Shown here: positions 1 through 13,022 of the stretch, piece by piece
How the letters are laid out: each line of letters opens with the position of its first letter
How positions within the stretch are numbered: position 1 is the first letter of the stretch
Source of the DNA: Streptomyces pinistramenti
GTDB lineage: Bacteria; Actinomycetota; Actinomycetes; Streptomycetales; Streptomycetaceae
NCBI RefSeq assembly: GCF_020564935.1
Contig: NZ_JAJCXB010000016.1
Span: forward strand, 62,001 to 126,000
DNA length: 64,000 nucleotides
Direction of reading: 5' to 3'
Made by a program: the position numbers and the translations under genes
The notes under the pieces: generated by a model
What the model was told of the DNA's origin: nothing
What the model saw: only the letters and a program-made list of their open reading frames with translations
Database searches by the model: none

Positions 1-251
1 TCCAGCAGTTCGCCGTTGGCGACGAGCTTGTCGAACTCCTCGTCCTCGACGAAGAAGTACTGGACACCGTGCTTCTCGCCGGGGCGCGGCTTGCGGGTGG
101 TGGCCGAGACCGAGAGCCAGACCTCGGGGTGAACTTTGCGCATATGAGCGACGACCGTGCTCTTGCCGACCCCCGAGGGGCCGGAGAGCACGGTCAGTCG
201 CGGACGAGCGTCCGGGGGCGCGGGGGTCGTCCCCCGGGATGTTGCAGCCAT
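1..251 (-). CDS. gmk: guanylate kinase, 3' end cut by window edge
   Basis: Phosphorylates GMP (and dGMP) to GDP with ATP, a cytosolic step of guanine nucleotide synthesis. About 83 codons are present. Reading in from the ATG at 251 the protein starts [14 protein letters not shown], and a P-loop GPSGVGKST lies at residues 24-32. It is followed by the substrate-binding stretch [13 protein letters not shown] and the VQYFFV strand typical of guanylate kinases. The stop codon lies outside the window. It follows mihF on the same strand with a 38-base gap, so the two are probably co-transcribed, the usual actinobacterial order. No strong ribosome-binding site is visible, but the N-terminal length suits the family. 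Confidence 0.95.
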   Translation of the reverse strand, partial: MAATSRGTTPAPPDARPRLTVLSGPSGVGKSTVVAHMRKVHPEVWLSVSATTRKPRPGEKHGVQYFFVEDEEFDKLVANGELL

Positions 252-289
252 GCAGCGATTATTCCAGCTTCCCGGCTGTGCCGGAAAAC

Positions 290-613
290 TCAGGTCGTCG
301 CGCCCCCGAACTCGCGCTCCAGGGAGGCGATCTGGTTGGAGCCGAGGCCCCGTACACGGCGGCTCTCGGAGATCCCGAGCCGCTCCATGATCTGCTTCGC
401 GCGGACCTTGCCCACGCCGGGCAGGGACTCAAGGAGGGCGGAGACCTTCATCTTGCCGATGACGTCGTTCTCCTGGCCCTGCTTGATGACCTCATGGAGG
501 GTGGCACCGGAGTGCTTGAGCCGATTCTTGACCTCGGCGCGCTCCCGGCGAGCCGCGGCGGCCTTCTCGAGCGCGGCTGCGCGCTGTTCAGGGGTAAGGG
601 GCGGAAGAGCCAC
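290..613 (-). CDS. mihF: actinobacterial integration host factor (sIHF/mIHF)
   Basis: Small basic nucleoid-associated protein of 107 residues that binds and bends DNA and affects topology, site-specific recombination and, in Streptomyces, development and antibiotic production. The N-terminal half is an Ala/Glu/Arg-rich helix (residues 7-32). The C-terminal half carries a helix-two-turn-helix-like core with the hallmark [16 protein letters not shown] around residues 62-77 and the RVRGLGSNQ segment after it. Length and motifs match the Streptomyces sIHF family, which is unrelated in sequence to HU or enterobacterial IHF. It lies just upstream of gmk on the same strand. Its promoter should be in the 200 bp between it and the pyr operon terminator. 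Confidence 0.95.
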   Translation of the reverse strand: MALPPLTPEQRAAALEKAAAARRERAEVKNRLKHSGATLHEVIKQGQENDVIGKMKVSALLESLPGVGKVRAKQIMERLGISESRRVRGLGSNQIASLEREFGGATT

Positions 614-768
614 GCCTACGTCACCTCGGATGTCGAACTGTCGGATACGGACCGGTGTGGAACCTAGTCGCCCCGCAACTGCGGAGCAACGAGCAACGCT
701 CTTACGTGCGGTGCTCTCGACGGAGACTAGCGGCCAAGGGCGCCGGAGTCAGCGAGAACAGACGAAAA
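614..768. other. intergenic region upstream of mihF
   Basis: Non-coding gap between the pyr operon terminator and mihF. It should carry the minus-strand mihF promoter, but no clear -35/-10 pair was recognised. Long open frames crossing it are shadows of pyrF. Confidence 0.4.
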
Positions 769-796
769 GTCCTGGTCAGACTCTGCTGACCAGGAC
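769..796 (-). terminator. intrinsic terminator of the pyr operon
   Basis: Perfect 11-bp stem (769-779 with 786-796, arm GTCCTGGTCAG) and 6-nt loop. Read on the minus strand it is followed by TTTT (765-768), a classical rho-independent layout. It lies 21 bases past the pyrF stop. A second small hairpin (801-817, CGGGAC/GTCCCG) sits between the stop codon and it. Confidence 0.85.
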
Positions 797-817
797 AATT
801 CGGGACCAAAGTCCCGG

Positions 818-1707
818 CTATCCGACCACCTTTTGCACTTCGTCGGCACATCGGGCCGCGGCATCGCGCAGCGCGGCGGTGTCCGGACCGTGCCGCAGCA
901 CCCCCCGGCTGACGCTCGGCACGACGTTGCGGACCGCGTCCCCGAAGACCCGGGGGAGGTCGGCGGGGGTGGCGCCCTGGGCGCCGATGCCGGGGGCGAG
1001 CAGCGGGCCGTTGATCGCCAGGTCGAACGCGGAGAGATCGCCGAGCGTGGCACCGACGACCGCGCCGAAGGAACCGAGCGGGTCCGCGCCCGCGTTCTCC
1101 CGCGCGAGGTGGCCGAGCACGGTGGCCGCCACGCTGCGGCCGTCCGCGCGCACCGCCCGCTGGATCTCCTCGCCCTCCGGGTTGGAGGTGAGGGCGAGCG
1201 CGAAGACGCCGCAGCCGTTCCCCGCGGCCAGGTCCAGGGCCGGGCGCAGGGAGCCGTAGCCGAGGAACGGGCTGACCGTGACGGCGTCCGAGAACAGCGG
1301 GGAGGCCGGGTCGAGGTACGTCGCGGCGTAGGCGGACATGGTGGAACCGATGTCGCCGCGCTTGGCGTCCATCAGGACGAGGGCGCCGCGCTCGCGTGCC
1401 TCGACGACGGCGGTCTCCAGGACGGCGACACCGCGCGAGCCGAAGCGTTCGAAGAAGGCGGACTGCGGCTTCAGCACGGCGACGCGGTCGGCGAGCGCCT
1501 CCACGACGGTGCGGGTGAAGCGCGCCAGGCCGGCGACGTCGTCGTTCAGGCCCCAGTCGGCCAGCAGCGAGGCGTGCGGGTCGATGCCCACGCACAGCGG
1601 GCCGCGCTCGTCCATGGCGTGCCGCAGACGGGTGCCGAAGGGCGGAAGAGAGGGCAGCCGCCCGGCGGGCGTCGTTGCGGGGCGGTGGTCGGGCGAGGGG
1701 GCGGCCG

Positions 1708-1711
<4 letters not shown>
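818..1711 (-). CDS. pyrF: orotidine 5'-phosphate decarboxylase (type 2)
   Basis: Last enzyme of UMP synthesis: decarboxylates OMP to UMP in the cytosol. 297 residues. The catalytic signature DAKRGDIGST is at residues 115-124, with the substrate-binding CVGIDPHASLL at 40-50. This is the longer mycobacterial/myxobacterial type 2 form rather than the 230-residue E. coli type. The ATG at 1711 was chosen because it overlaps the pyrD stop by 4 bases (ATGA); the upstream in-frame extension is Arg/Pro-rich pyrD shadow. It is the last gene of the pyr operon, followed by the terminator at 769-796. Confidence 0.95.
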
Positions 1712-2817
<1,106 letters not shown>

Positions 2818-2862
2818 CGTCGGGGGCGGGCCTTTCGCGGAAGGAGGTCGGCGGCTCATGAA

Positions 2863-2890
2863 GAGGGGGACACCGCCCGGTGTCCCCCTC
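2863..2890 (-). other. 12-bp hairpin between carB and pyrD
   Basis: Perfect inverted repeat GAGGGGGACACC (2863-2874) / GGTGTCCCCCTC (2879-2890) with a 4-nt GCCC loop, starting 7 bases past the carB stop and ending 45 bases before the chosen pyrD start. It has no U-tract. It may act as an mRNA stability or processing element, or as a weak terminator dividing carAB from pyrD-pyrF. Confidence 0.6.
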
Positions 2891-2897
2891 GGTGGCC

Positions 2898-6201
<3,304 letters not shown>

Positions 6202-6209
<8 letters not shown>

Positions 6210-7344
6210 GCTGGCCCTCCATGAGCTGGACGAAGCGGTCGAACAGGTACGCAGCGTCGTGCGGGCCCGCGGCGGCTTCGGGGTGGTACTGGACGCTGAA
6301 GGCCGGCTGGTCGAGGAGGTGCAGGCCCTCCACCACGTCGTCGTTCAGGCAGACGTGCGAGACCTCGGCGCGGCCGTACGGGGTGTCGGAAACCCTGTCG
6401 AGCGGGGCGTCGACGGCGAACCCGTGGTTGTGGGCGGTCACTTCGACCTTGCCGGTCGTACGGTCCTGCACCGGCTGATTGATGCCACGGTGGCCGTACT
6501 TGAGCTTGAAGGTGCCGAAGCCCAGCGCGCGGCCCAGGATCTGGTTGCCGAAGCAGATGCCGAACAGCGGCGTCTTCCGCTCCAGCACGCCCTGCATGAC
6601 GGAGACCGGGTGGTCGGCGGTGGCCGGGTCGCCGGGCCCGTTGGAGAAGAACACGCCGTCGGGTGCGACCGCGTAGACGTCCTCGATGGTGGCGGTGGCG
6701 GGCAGGACGTGCACCTCGATGCCGCGCTCGGCCATCCGCTGCGGGGTCATGCCCTTGATGCCGAGGTCGATGGCGGCGACGGTGAACTTCTTCGTGCCGA
6801 CGGCGGGGACGACGTACGCCTCCTTGGTCGCGACCTGCTCGCTGAGGTTCGCGCCCTGCATCTCGGGGGCCTGGCGCACCCTGGCGAGCATGGTGCCCTC
6901 GTCGGGCAGCGCGTCACCGGAGAAGATGCCGACCCGCATGGCACCGCGCTCGCGCAGGTGGCGGGTGAGCGCGCGGGTGTCGATGCCGCTGATGCCGACG
7001 ACGCCCTGGGCGACGAGCTGCTCGTCCAGGGAGCGCACCGAGCGCCAGTTGGACGGTATGCGGGCGGGGTCGCGGACGACGTAGCCGGACACCCAGATCC
7101 GCTGCGATTCGTCGTCCTCGTCGTTCACCCCGGTGTTGCCGATGTGCGGGGCGGTCATGACGACGACCTGGCGGTGGTACGACGGGTCGGTCAGGGTCTC
7201 CTGGTAGCCGGTCATGCCGGTGGAGAACACCGCCTCGCCGAAGGTCTCCCCCACGGCCCCGTAGGCGCGGCCGCGGAAGCTGCGGCCGTCCTCCAGGACG
7301 AGTACGGCGGGGATTTTGGCGGTCCCCCTGGTGGAGGTCGTCAT
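6202..7344 (-). CDS. carA: carbamoyl-phosphate synthase small subunit (glutaminase)
   Basis: Hydrolyses glutamine and passes ammonia to CarB. 380 residues. The class I amidotransferase triad is visible: Cys264 in FGICFGNQ, and His354 and Glu356 in YHPEAA. The N-terminal CPSase domain has [20 protein letters not shown] sequence around 41-56. The ATG at 7344 overlaps the upstream membrane-protein gene by 4 bases (ATGA). The open frame continues far upstream only as a shadow of pyrC and the 197-residue gene, so the longer form is rejected. Confidence 0.96.
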
Positions 7345-7934
7345 CGTGCGCCTTCCGTTTCGGTGTGCTCGGTGGTGCTGGTGGTGTGCCGGGGGCTGAG
7401 CGCGTTCACGGCTTCGACCCAGGCCGGGTGATCGGCCGCGCGGTCGGAGCGGAACCCGGAGTCGATCTCCGTGCCGCCGTGCTCCCAGGTGATGATCAGC
7501 AGGCCGCCCTCGGGGAGGACCTTGCCTGCGATGCCCTTGTCGAGGCGGGCGCCGCGCAGCGCTGCGGCCGGCACGAAGAAGTCCTGCGCGCCCGGCCGTA
7601 CGACGAACAGGCCCTGGTCGGTCAGGGTCAGCTCGGCGCGGCTGCGGGTGCCCAGGCCCTGGGCGACGATCCGGTCGAGCCACTGCCCTGCGGTGGTGGA
7701 GGCGTGGTAGCGGCCGCTCATCGTCAGCGTGGGCTCGGCCGCCGGGGCCGGGGCGACGGGCAGCTCGGGCAGGCCGCCCTGGAGCGTGCGGCGCCATTTC
7801 CAGCCCTGGCGCATCAGCCAGTAGACGAAGACGATGAACAGCAGCAGGCCGACGACCCAGCCGATGCGGGCCGCCCAGTCGGTGACCTCGGCGGACTTCT
7901 GTGCTGCGGCCAGTGTGGTGAGGTGAGGAGTCAC
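7341..7934 (-). CDS. conserved pyr-operon membrane protein (PH-like)
   Basis: 197 residues. One membrane segment (about 23-41, [17 protein letters not shown]) is followed by a Trp/Arg-rich basic stretch and a soluble domain that looks like a small beta-rich PH-like fold. A gene of this size and layout sits between pyrC and carA in many actinobacteria (Rv1382 in M. tuberculosis). No enzymatic motif is seen and the function is unknown. It overlaps pyrC and carA by 4 bases each, so it is coupled into the operon and expressed in fixed proportion with the pathway. A link to membrane localisation of pyrimidine enzymes or to transport is only inference from context. Confidence 0.85.
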   Translation of the reverse strand: MTPHLTTLAAAQKSAEVTDWAARIGWVVGLLLFIVFVYWLMRQGWKWRRTLQGGLPELPVAPAPAAEPTLTMSGRYHASTTAGQWLDRIVAQGLGTRSRAELTLTDQGLFVVRPGAQDFFVPAAALRGARLDKGIAGKVLPEGGLLIITWEHGGTEIDSGFRSDRAADHPAWVEAVNALSPRHTTSTTEHTETEGAR

Positions 7935-9217
7935 GCGAGCTTCCCGTCGACGACCGTTGCGCGGCCCCGGAGGAAGGTGTGGGTGACGCGTCCCGGCAGC
8001 TCACGGCCCTCGTAGGGGGTGTTGCGGCTGCGGGAGGCGAAGCCCGCGGGGTCCACCACTCCACGGTAAGCGGAATCGTGCAGCGTCAGGTTGGCGGGCT
8101 CGCCGGGCGAGATGGCGCGGCCGTGGCCGGTGAGGCGGCCGATGTGCGCCGGGCGGAAGGACATCCGGTCGGCGACGCCGGCCCAGTCCAGCAGCCCGCT
8201 GTCGACCATCGTGTGCTGGACGACGGAGAGCGCGGTCTCCAGGCCGACCATGCCCATGGCGGCCGCGCCCCACTCGCAGTCCTTGTCCTCGTGCGGGTGC
8301 GGGGCGTGGTCGGTGGCGACGCAGTCGATGGTGCCGTCGGCGAGCGCCTCGCGCAGCGCCATGACGTCGGCCTCGGTGCGCAGCGGCGGGTTGACCTTGT
8401 AGACCGGGTTGTAGGAGCGGACCAGCTCGTCGGTCAGCAGGAGGTGGTGCGGGGTGACCTCGGCGGTCACGTTCCAGCCCTTGGACTTGGCCCAGCGCAC
8501 GATCTCCACGGAGCCGGCGGTCGACAGGTGGCAGATGTGCACGCGGGAGCCGACGTGCGCGGCGAGCAGCACATCGCGGGCGATGATCGACTCCTCGGCG
8601 ACGGCCGGCCAGCCGCTGAGCCCCAGCTCGGCGGAGACGATGCCCTCGTTCATCTGGGCGCCTTCGGTCAGCCGGGGCTCCTGGGCGTGCTGGGCGACGA
8701 CGCCGTCGAACGCCTTCACGTACTCCAGGGCGCGCCGCATGATGACGGCGTCGTCGACGCACTTGCCGTCGTCGGAGAAGACCCGCACGCCGGCCGCGGA
8801 GTCGTGCATCGCGCCCAGCTCGGCGAGCTGCCTGCCCTCCAGGCCGACGGTCACGGCGCCGATGGGCTGCACGTCGCAGTAGCCGGACTCCTTGCCCAGC
8901 CGCCAGACCTGCTCGACGACGCCTGCGGTGTCGGCGACGGGGAAGGTGTTGGCCATGGCGTGCACGGCGGTGAAGCCGCCGACGGCTGCTGCCTTGGTGC
9001 CGGTCAGGACGGTCTCGGAGTCCTCGCGGCCCGGTTCGCGCAGGTGGGTGTGGAGGTCGACGAGGCCGGGGAGCAGGATCTGCCCGGCCGCTTCGACGAC
9101 CCGGGCGCCCTCGGCGCCGAGGTCCGTGCCGACCTCGGCGATGGTCTCGCCGTCGATCAGCACGTCCTGCGGCTCGCCACCGAGGATCTTCGCCCCGCGG
9201 ATAAGGATCTTGCTCAT
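7931..9217 (-). CDS. pyrC: dihydroorotase (type I)
   Basis: Cyclises carbamoyl-aspartate to dihydroorotate; a zinc amidohydrolase. 428 residues. [10 protein letters not shown] at 54-63 carries the first zinc-binding histidines. Later metal-site strands include VHICHLST, and [14 protein letters not shown] holds the catalytic Asp region. Type I length and motif suit actinobacteria. It starts 2 bases before the pyrB stop in the transcript and overlaps the following membrane-protein gene by 4 bases. Confidence 0.95.
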   Translation of the reverse strand: MSKILIRGAKILGGEPQDVLIDGETIAEVGTDLGAEGARVVEAAGQILLPGLVDLHTHLREPGREDSETVLTGTKAAAVGGFTAVHAMANTFPVADTAGVVEQVWRLGKESGYCDVQPIGAVTVGLEGRQLAELGAMHDSAAGVRVFSDDGKCVDDAVIMRRALEYVKAFDGVVAQHAQEPRLTEGAQMNEGIVSAELGLSGWPAVAEESIIARDVLLAAHVGSRVHICHLSTAGSVEIVRWAKSKGWNVTAEVTPHHLLLTDELVRSYNPVYKVNPPLRTEADVMALREALADGTIDCVATDHAPHPHEDKDCEWGAAAMGMVGLETALSVVQHTMVDSGLLDWAGVADRMSFRPAHIGRLTGHGRAISPGEPANLTLHDSAYRGVVDPAGFASRSRNTPYEGRELPGRVTHTFLRGRATVVDGKLA

Positions 9218-9219
9218 GG

Positions 9220-10212
9220 TTACTTGCTCTCCTCGGTGCGGGTGCTGGTGCCGGTGGCGGTGAGGGCGGGCTCGTTGCCGCCCAGAAGCAGGTAGAGGAC
9301 CGCCATCCGGATGCTGACACCGTTGGTGACCTGTTCGACGGCGGTGCAGCGCGGCGAGTCGGCGACCTCGGCGGTGATCTCCATGCCGCGATTCATCGGC
9401 CCTGGGTGCATCACGATGGCGTGCTCGGGCATCTTGGCCATCCGCTCGCCGTCCAGGCCGTAGCGGCGCGCGTACTCGCGCTCGGTGGGGAAGAACGCGG
9501 CGTTCATCCGCTCACGCTGGACGCGCAGCATCATCACGGCGTCCGACGTTCCGACGACCGAGTCCAGGTCGTAGGAGACCTCGCAGGGCCAGTTCTCGAC
9601 GCCGATCGGCACCAGGGTGGGCGGCGCGACGAGGGTGACATCGGCGCCGAGCGTGGTGAGCAGATGGACGTTGGAGCGGGCGACGCGGCTGTGCAGGATG
9701 TCGCCGACGACGGTGATCCGGCGGCCGGCCAGATCCTGTCCCGTGCTTGCGTCCGCGCCGACCAGGCGGCGGCGCATCGTGAAGGCGTCGAGCAGGGCCT
9801 GGGTGGGGTGCTCGTGGGTGCCGTCGCCCGCGTTGACGACAGAGCCGCCGATCCAGCCGGAGGTGGCCAGGCGGTGCGGGGCGCCGGAGTCGCCGTGCCG
9901 GATGACGACGGCGTCCGCGCCCATCGCCTCCAGCGTCAGCGCGGTGTCCTTGAGCGACTCGCCCTTGGAGACCGACGAGCCCTTGGCGGAGAAGTTGATG
10001 ACGTCCGCCGAGAGCCGCTTGGCGGCGGCCTCGAAGGAGATGCGGGTGCGGGTCGAGTCCTCGAAGAAGAGGTTGACGACGGTGCGGCCGCGCAGGGTGG
10101 GAAGTTTCTTGATCGGCCGGTCGGCGACCCGTGCCATCTCCTCGGCGGTGTCGAGGATCAGAACGGCGTCGTCGCGCGAAAGGTCGGCGGCCGAGATGAG
10201 GTGACGCTTCAT
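9220..10212 (-). CDS. pyrB: aspartate carbamoyltransferase catalytic chain
   Basis: Condenses carbamoyl phosphate with aspartate to carbamoyl-aspartate, the first committed pyrimidine step. 330 residues. The carbamoyl-phosphate loop [11 protein letters not shown] is at 51-61, and HPTQALLDA and the Asp-binding PGPMNRG-x-E segment follow. No pyrI regulatory chain gene is present, as expected outside enterobacteria, so control should be through PyrR. It lies 95 bases downstream of pyrR, with an imperfect hairpin in the gap. Confidence 0.96.
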   Translation of the reverse strand: MKRHLISAADLSRDDAVLILDTAEEMARVADRPIKKLPTLRGRTVVNLFFEDSTRTRISFEAAAKRLSADVINFSAKGSSVSKGESLKDTALTLEAMGADAVVIRHGDSGAPHRLATSGWIGGSVVNAGDGTHEHPTQALLDAFTMRRRLVGADASTGQDLAGRRITVVGDILHSRVARSNVHLLTTLGADVTLVAPPTLVPIGVENWPCEVSYDLDSVVGTSDAVMMLRVQRERMNAAFFPTEREYARRYGLDGERMAKMPEHAIVMHPGPMNRGMEITAEVADSPRCTAVEQVTNGVSIRMAVLYLLLGGNEPALTATGTSTRTEESK

Positions 10213-10268
10213 CCGGTTTTCTCCGTGGGTGAAGGAGGCGTACGGGAATGTCCGTCGAGCAGGCAGGA

Positions 10269-10297
10269 GTACGGGCCCGGGGTCACCGGGTCCGTAC
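10269..10297 (-). other. imperfect hairpin in pyrR-pyrB gap
   Basis: Inverted repeat of 12 bp (10269-10280 with 10286-10297, arms GTACGG-CCCGG) with one mismatch and a 5-nt loop, in the 95-base spacer. It has no U-tract on the minus strand. It could be an attenuator or an RNA-processing site that sets the pyrR to pyrB ratio; no function is shown by sequence alone. Confidence 0.45.
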
Positions 10298-10307
10298 GCG
10301 GCTGATT

Positions 10308-11007
<700 letters not shown>

Positions 11008-11091
11008 CGTCGGATTTACCTCTTCAAGGTACCAGGGGCCGTCCAGAGGCCCGGCGGCACCCCTGACGGGTGGGGTGCTGACCCATCCGGC

Positions 11092-11121
11092 TTGACGAAG
11101 TGAGATTACGCTGCGTAACCT
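11092..11121 (+). promoter_or_regulatory. probable bldD promoter
   Basis: TTGACG (11092-11097) and TAACCT (11116-11121), 18 bp apart, resemble a housekeeping-sigma promoter pointing to bldD. The -10 lies inside the BldD box, which fits autorepression. The predicted leader is roughly 55 bases. Confidence 0.55.
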
Positions 11122-11124
11122 CAC
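11100..11124. promoter_or_regulatory. BldD operator (15-bp box 11105-11119 inside a 25-bp palindrome)
   Basis: Positions 11105-11119 fit every fixed base of the reported BldD box nTnACnC(A/T)GnGTnAn. The match extends outwards into GTGAG (11100-11104) and CTCAC (11120-11124), making a near-perfect 25-bp palindrome centred on 11112. The CTCAC arm also forms an 11-bp palindrome with the following GTGAG (11126-11130). It covers the predicted -10 of bldD and is 62 bp from its start codon. The pyrR promoter must lie on the other side of the same gap. Confidence 0.88.
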
Positions 11125-11181
11125 AGTGAGTTACCAGCCGGGCGGCGGAGCCGCATATCGATCAGGTGTCTGGGGAGCTTT

Positions 11182-11682
11182 ATGTCCAGCGAATACGCCA
11201 AACAGCTCGGGGCCAAGCTCCGCGCCATCCGCACCCAGCAGGGCCTCTCACTCCACGGTGTCGAGGAGAAGTCCCAGGGCCGCTGGAAGGCCGTGGTGGT
11301 GGGCTCGTACGAGCGCGGCGACCGTGCCGTGACCGTGCAGCGCCTCGCCGAACTGGCGGACTTCTACGGCGTGCCGGTGCAGGAGCTGCTGCCGGGCACG
11401 ACACCGGGCGGAGCCGCCGAGCCGCCGCCGAAGCTCGTGCTGGACCTGGAGCGGCTCGCCCATGTCCCGCAGGAGAAGGCCGGCCCGCTGCAGCGCTACG
11501 CCGCCACGATCCAGAGCCAGCGCGGTGACTACAACGGCAAGGTGCTCTCGATCCGCCAGGACGATCTGCGCACCCTCGCGGTCATCTACGACCAGTCGCC
11601 TTCGGTGCTGACCGAACAGCTGATCAGCTGGGGCGTGCTGGACTCCGACGCTCGCCGCGCGGTCGCCCACGACGACCTCTGA
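11182..11682 (+). CDS. bldD: BldD, c-di-GMP-responsive master repressor of development
   Basis: Represses sporulation genes during vegetative growth; tetrameric cyclic-di-GMP bound to the C-terminal domain glues two BldD subunits together on DNA. 166 residues. The N-terminal XRE-type helix-turn-helix covers about 8-70 (KLRAIRTQQGLSLHGVE, GSYERGDR). The C-terminal c-di-GMP signature is intact: R114-G115-D116, eight residues, R125-Q126-D127-D128. ATG with GGGGAG just upstream. Transcribed away from pyrR, with its own operator at 11100-11124 and a strong terminator at 11698-11744. Monocistronic. Confidence 0.97.
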   Translation: MSSEYAKQLGAKLRAIRTQQGLSLHGVEEKSQGRWKAVVVGSYERGDRAVTVQRLAELADFYGVPVQELLPGTTPGGAAEPPPKLVLDLERLAHVPQEKAGPLQRYAATIQSQRGDYNGKVLSIRQDDLRTLAVIYDQSPSVLTEQLISWGVLDSDARRAVAHDDL

Positions 11683-11697
11683 CCGGTCCTCACCTGC

Positions 11698-11744
11698 AAA
11701 AAACGTGCCGCTGCTCCGGACAAACGGAGCGGCGGCACGTTTTT
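11698..11744 (+). terminator. bldD terminator
   Basis: Stem of about 18 bp with one G-U pair (11701-11718 with 11725-11742; the core arms end GCTCCG/CGGAGC), flanked by an A-run on the left and TTTTT (11740-11744) on the right. It starts 15 bases past the bldD stop and can work in both directions. Confidence 0.92.
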
Positions 11745-11892
11745 GCGTTCGACCGCGGGCGCGAAAACGGGCGGCTGAGCGCGTACCAGGTCAACCACCC
11801 TGCACGGGCCCGTCTCCGCACCTCACGGCCGCTCAGCGGGCACTCAGCGGCCCGTACGCCCCCGTCTGCGTCCGCACCCGGCGGGGACGGCG

Positions 11893-11927
11893 ACGGGCCC
11901 GGAGCATCCTGCGCGCTCCGGGCCCGT
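11893..11927 (-). terminator. terminator downstream of nusB
   Basis: Perfect 13-bp stem (11893-11905 / 11915-11927, arm CGGGCCCGGAGC) and 9-nt loop, 25 bases past the nusB stop. No U-tract, as is common for GC-rich actinobacterial terminators. The rest of 11745-11952 shows nothing recognisable. Confidence 0.7.
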
Positions 11928-11952
11928 TCACGGGTACTGCTGGTGTGCCTCG

Positions 11953-12387
11953 TTACCGCGTCTCGCGCCGCAGGGTCGGCTTCAGGTCCTTCAGCCGGCC
12001 GAGCAGACCGTTGACGAAGGCCGGGGAGTCGTCCGTGGAGAACTCCTTGGCCAGCTGTACGGCCTCGTCGATCGCCACCGCGTCCGGGGTGGCGTCCACC
12101 CAGATCAGCTCGTACGCGCCGAGCCGCAGGATGTTGCGGTCGACGACCGGCATGCGGTCCAGCGGCCAGTCGACGGAGTAGGTGTCGAGCAGTTCGTCGA
12201 TACGGTCGATGTGGTCCGCGTACCCCTCGACGAGCTCAAGGGTGTACTCGTTGACCGGCGGCTGCCGCGGGTCGGTCCGGGCGTGCCGCATCCAGTCCGC
12301 GAGCACGGACTGCACGTCGGCTCCGCGCTGGTCGGCCTCGAAGAGGATCTGGAAGGCGCGCTTACGGGCCTTGTTACGGGCGGCCAC
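11953..12387 (-). CDS. nusB: transcription antitermination factor NusB
   Basis: Binds boxA RNA with NusE (S10) in rRNA antitermination complexes. 144 residues, all-helical, with the N-terminal arginine-rich RNA-binding helix (AARNKARKRAFQILFEAD) and the family core DRNILRLGAYEL and AIDEAVQLAKEFS. It starts 2 bases after the efp stop, so it is co-transcribed with efp and pepP, an order conserved in mycobacteria. Confidence 0.96.
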   Translation of the reverse strand: MAARNKARKRAFQILFEADQRGADVQSVLADWMRHARTDPRQPPVNEYTLELVEGYADHIDRIDELLDTYSVDWPLDRMPVVDRNILRLGAYELIWVDATPDAVAIDEAVQLAKEFSTDDSPAFVNGLLGRLKDLKPTLRRETR

Positions 12388-12389
12388 GG

Positions 12390-12956
12390 TTAGCTGTTCA
12401 CCCGACCGAGGTACTCACCGGAGCGGGTGTCGACCTTGATCTTCTCGCCCTCGGTGATGAAGAGCGGGACCTGGATCTCGTAGTCGGTCTCCAGGGTGGC
12501 GGGCTTGGAGCCGCCGGTGGAGCGGTCGCCCTGGACGCCGGGCTCGGTGTGCTTGATGACGAGCTCGACGGCGGCCGGCAGCTCGACGTAGAGCACCTCG
12601 CCCTCGTGCTGCGCCACGACGGCCTCGAAGCCTTCCAGCAGGAAGTTCGCGGCGTCGCCGACAGCCTTGCGGTCGACCATGAGCTGGTCGTAGGTGTCCA
12701 TGTCCATGAAGACGAAGTACTCGCCGTCCATGTACGAGAACTGCATCCCGCGCTTATCGACAGTGGCCGTCTCGACCTTCACGCCGGCGTTGAAGGTCTT
12801 GTCGACCACCTTGCCGGAAAGCACATTCTTCAGCTTGGTGCGGACGAAGGCCGGGCCCTTACCGGGCTTGACGTGCTGGAACTCGACGACGGACCAGAGC
12901 TGGCCCCCTTCGAGCTTGAGCACCAGGCCGTTCTTGAGGTCGTTCGTGGAAGCCAC
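12390..12956 (-). CDS. efp: translation elongation factor P
   Basis: Relieves ribosome stalling at polyproline stretches by entering the E site. 188 residues, three beta-barrel domains, with the C-terminal signature around SGEYLGRV. The tip loop of domain I reads P31-G32-K33-G34-P35. Actinobacterial EF-Ps with this palindromic PGKGP loop are reported to work with an unmodified lysine, and no epmA/epmB-type modification gene is seen nearby. It lies between pepP (66 bases) and nusB (2 bases). The many proline-rich proteins here (RelA tail, MltG tail, kinase N-terminus) are likely clients. Confidence 0.97.
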   Translation of the reverse strand: MASTNDLKNGLVLKLEGGQLWSVVEFQHVKPGKGPAFVRTKLKNVLSGKVVDKTFNAGVKVETATVDKRGMQFSYMDGEYFVFMDMDTYDQLMVDRKAVGDAANFLLEGFEAVVAQHEGEVLYVELPAAVELVIKHTEPGVQGDRSTGGSKPATLETDYEIQVPLFITEGEKIKVDTRSGEYLGRVNS

Positions 12957-13022
12957 GGTTGCGGAATCTCCTGGACTGCAGGTGGTGGGTACCCCGAAGC
13001 CGCTCGCAGCAAGCCTTGCGGC

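Noticed and set aside
7345..8064. Long N-terminal extension of carA
   Set aside because: Overlaps pyrC and the 197-residue gene out of frame; carA starts at 7344 with a 4-base overlap.
11125..11139. Second full BldD box beside the first
   Set aside because: Only a CTCACAGTGAG palindrome is present; fixed bases of the 15-bp consensus are not met.
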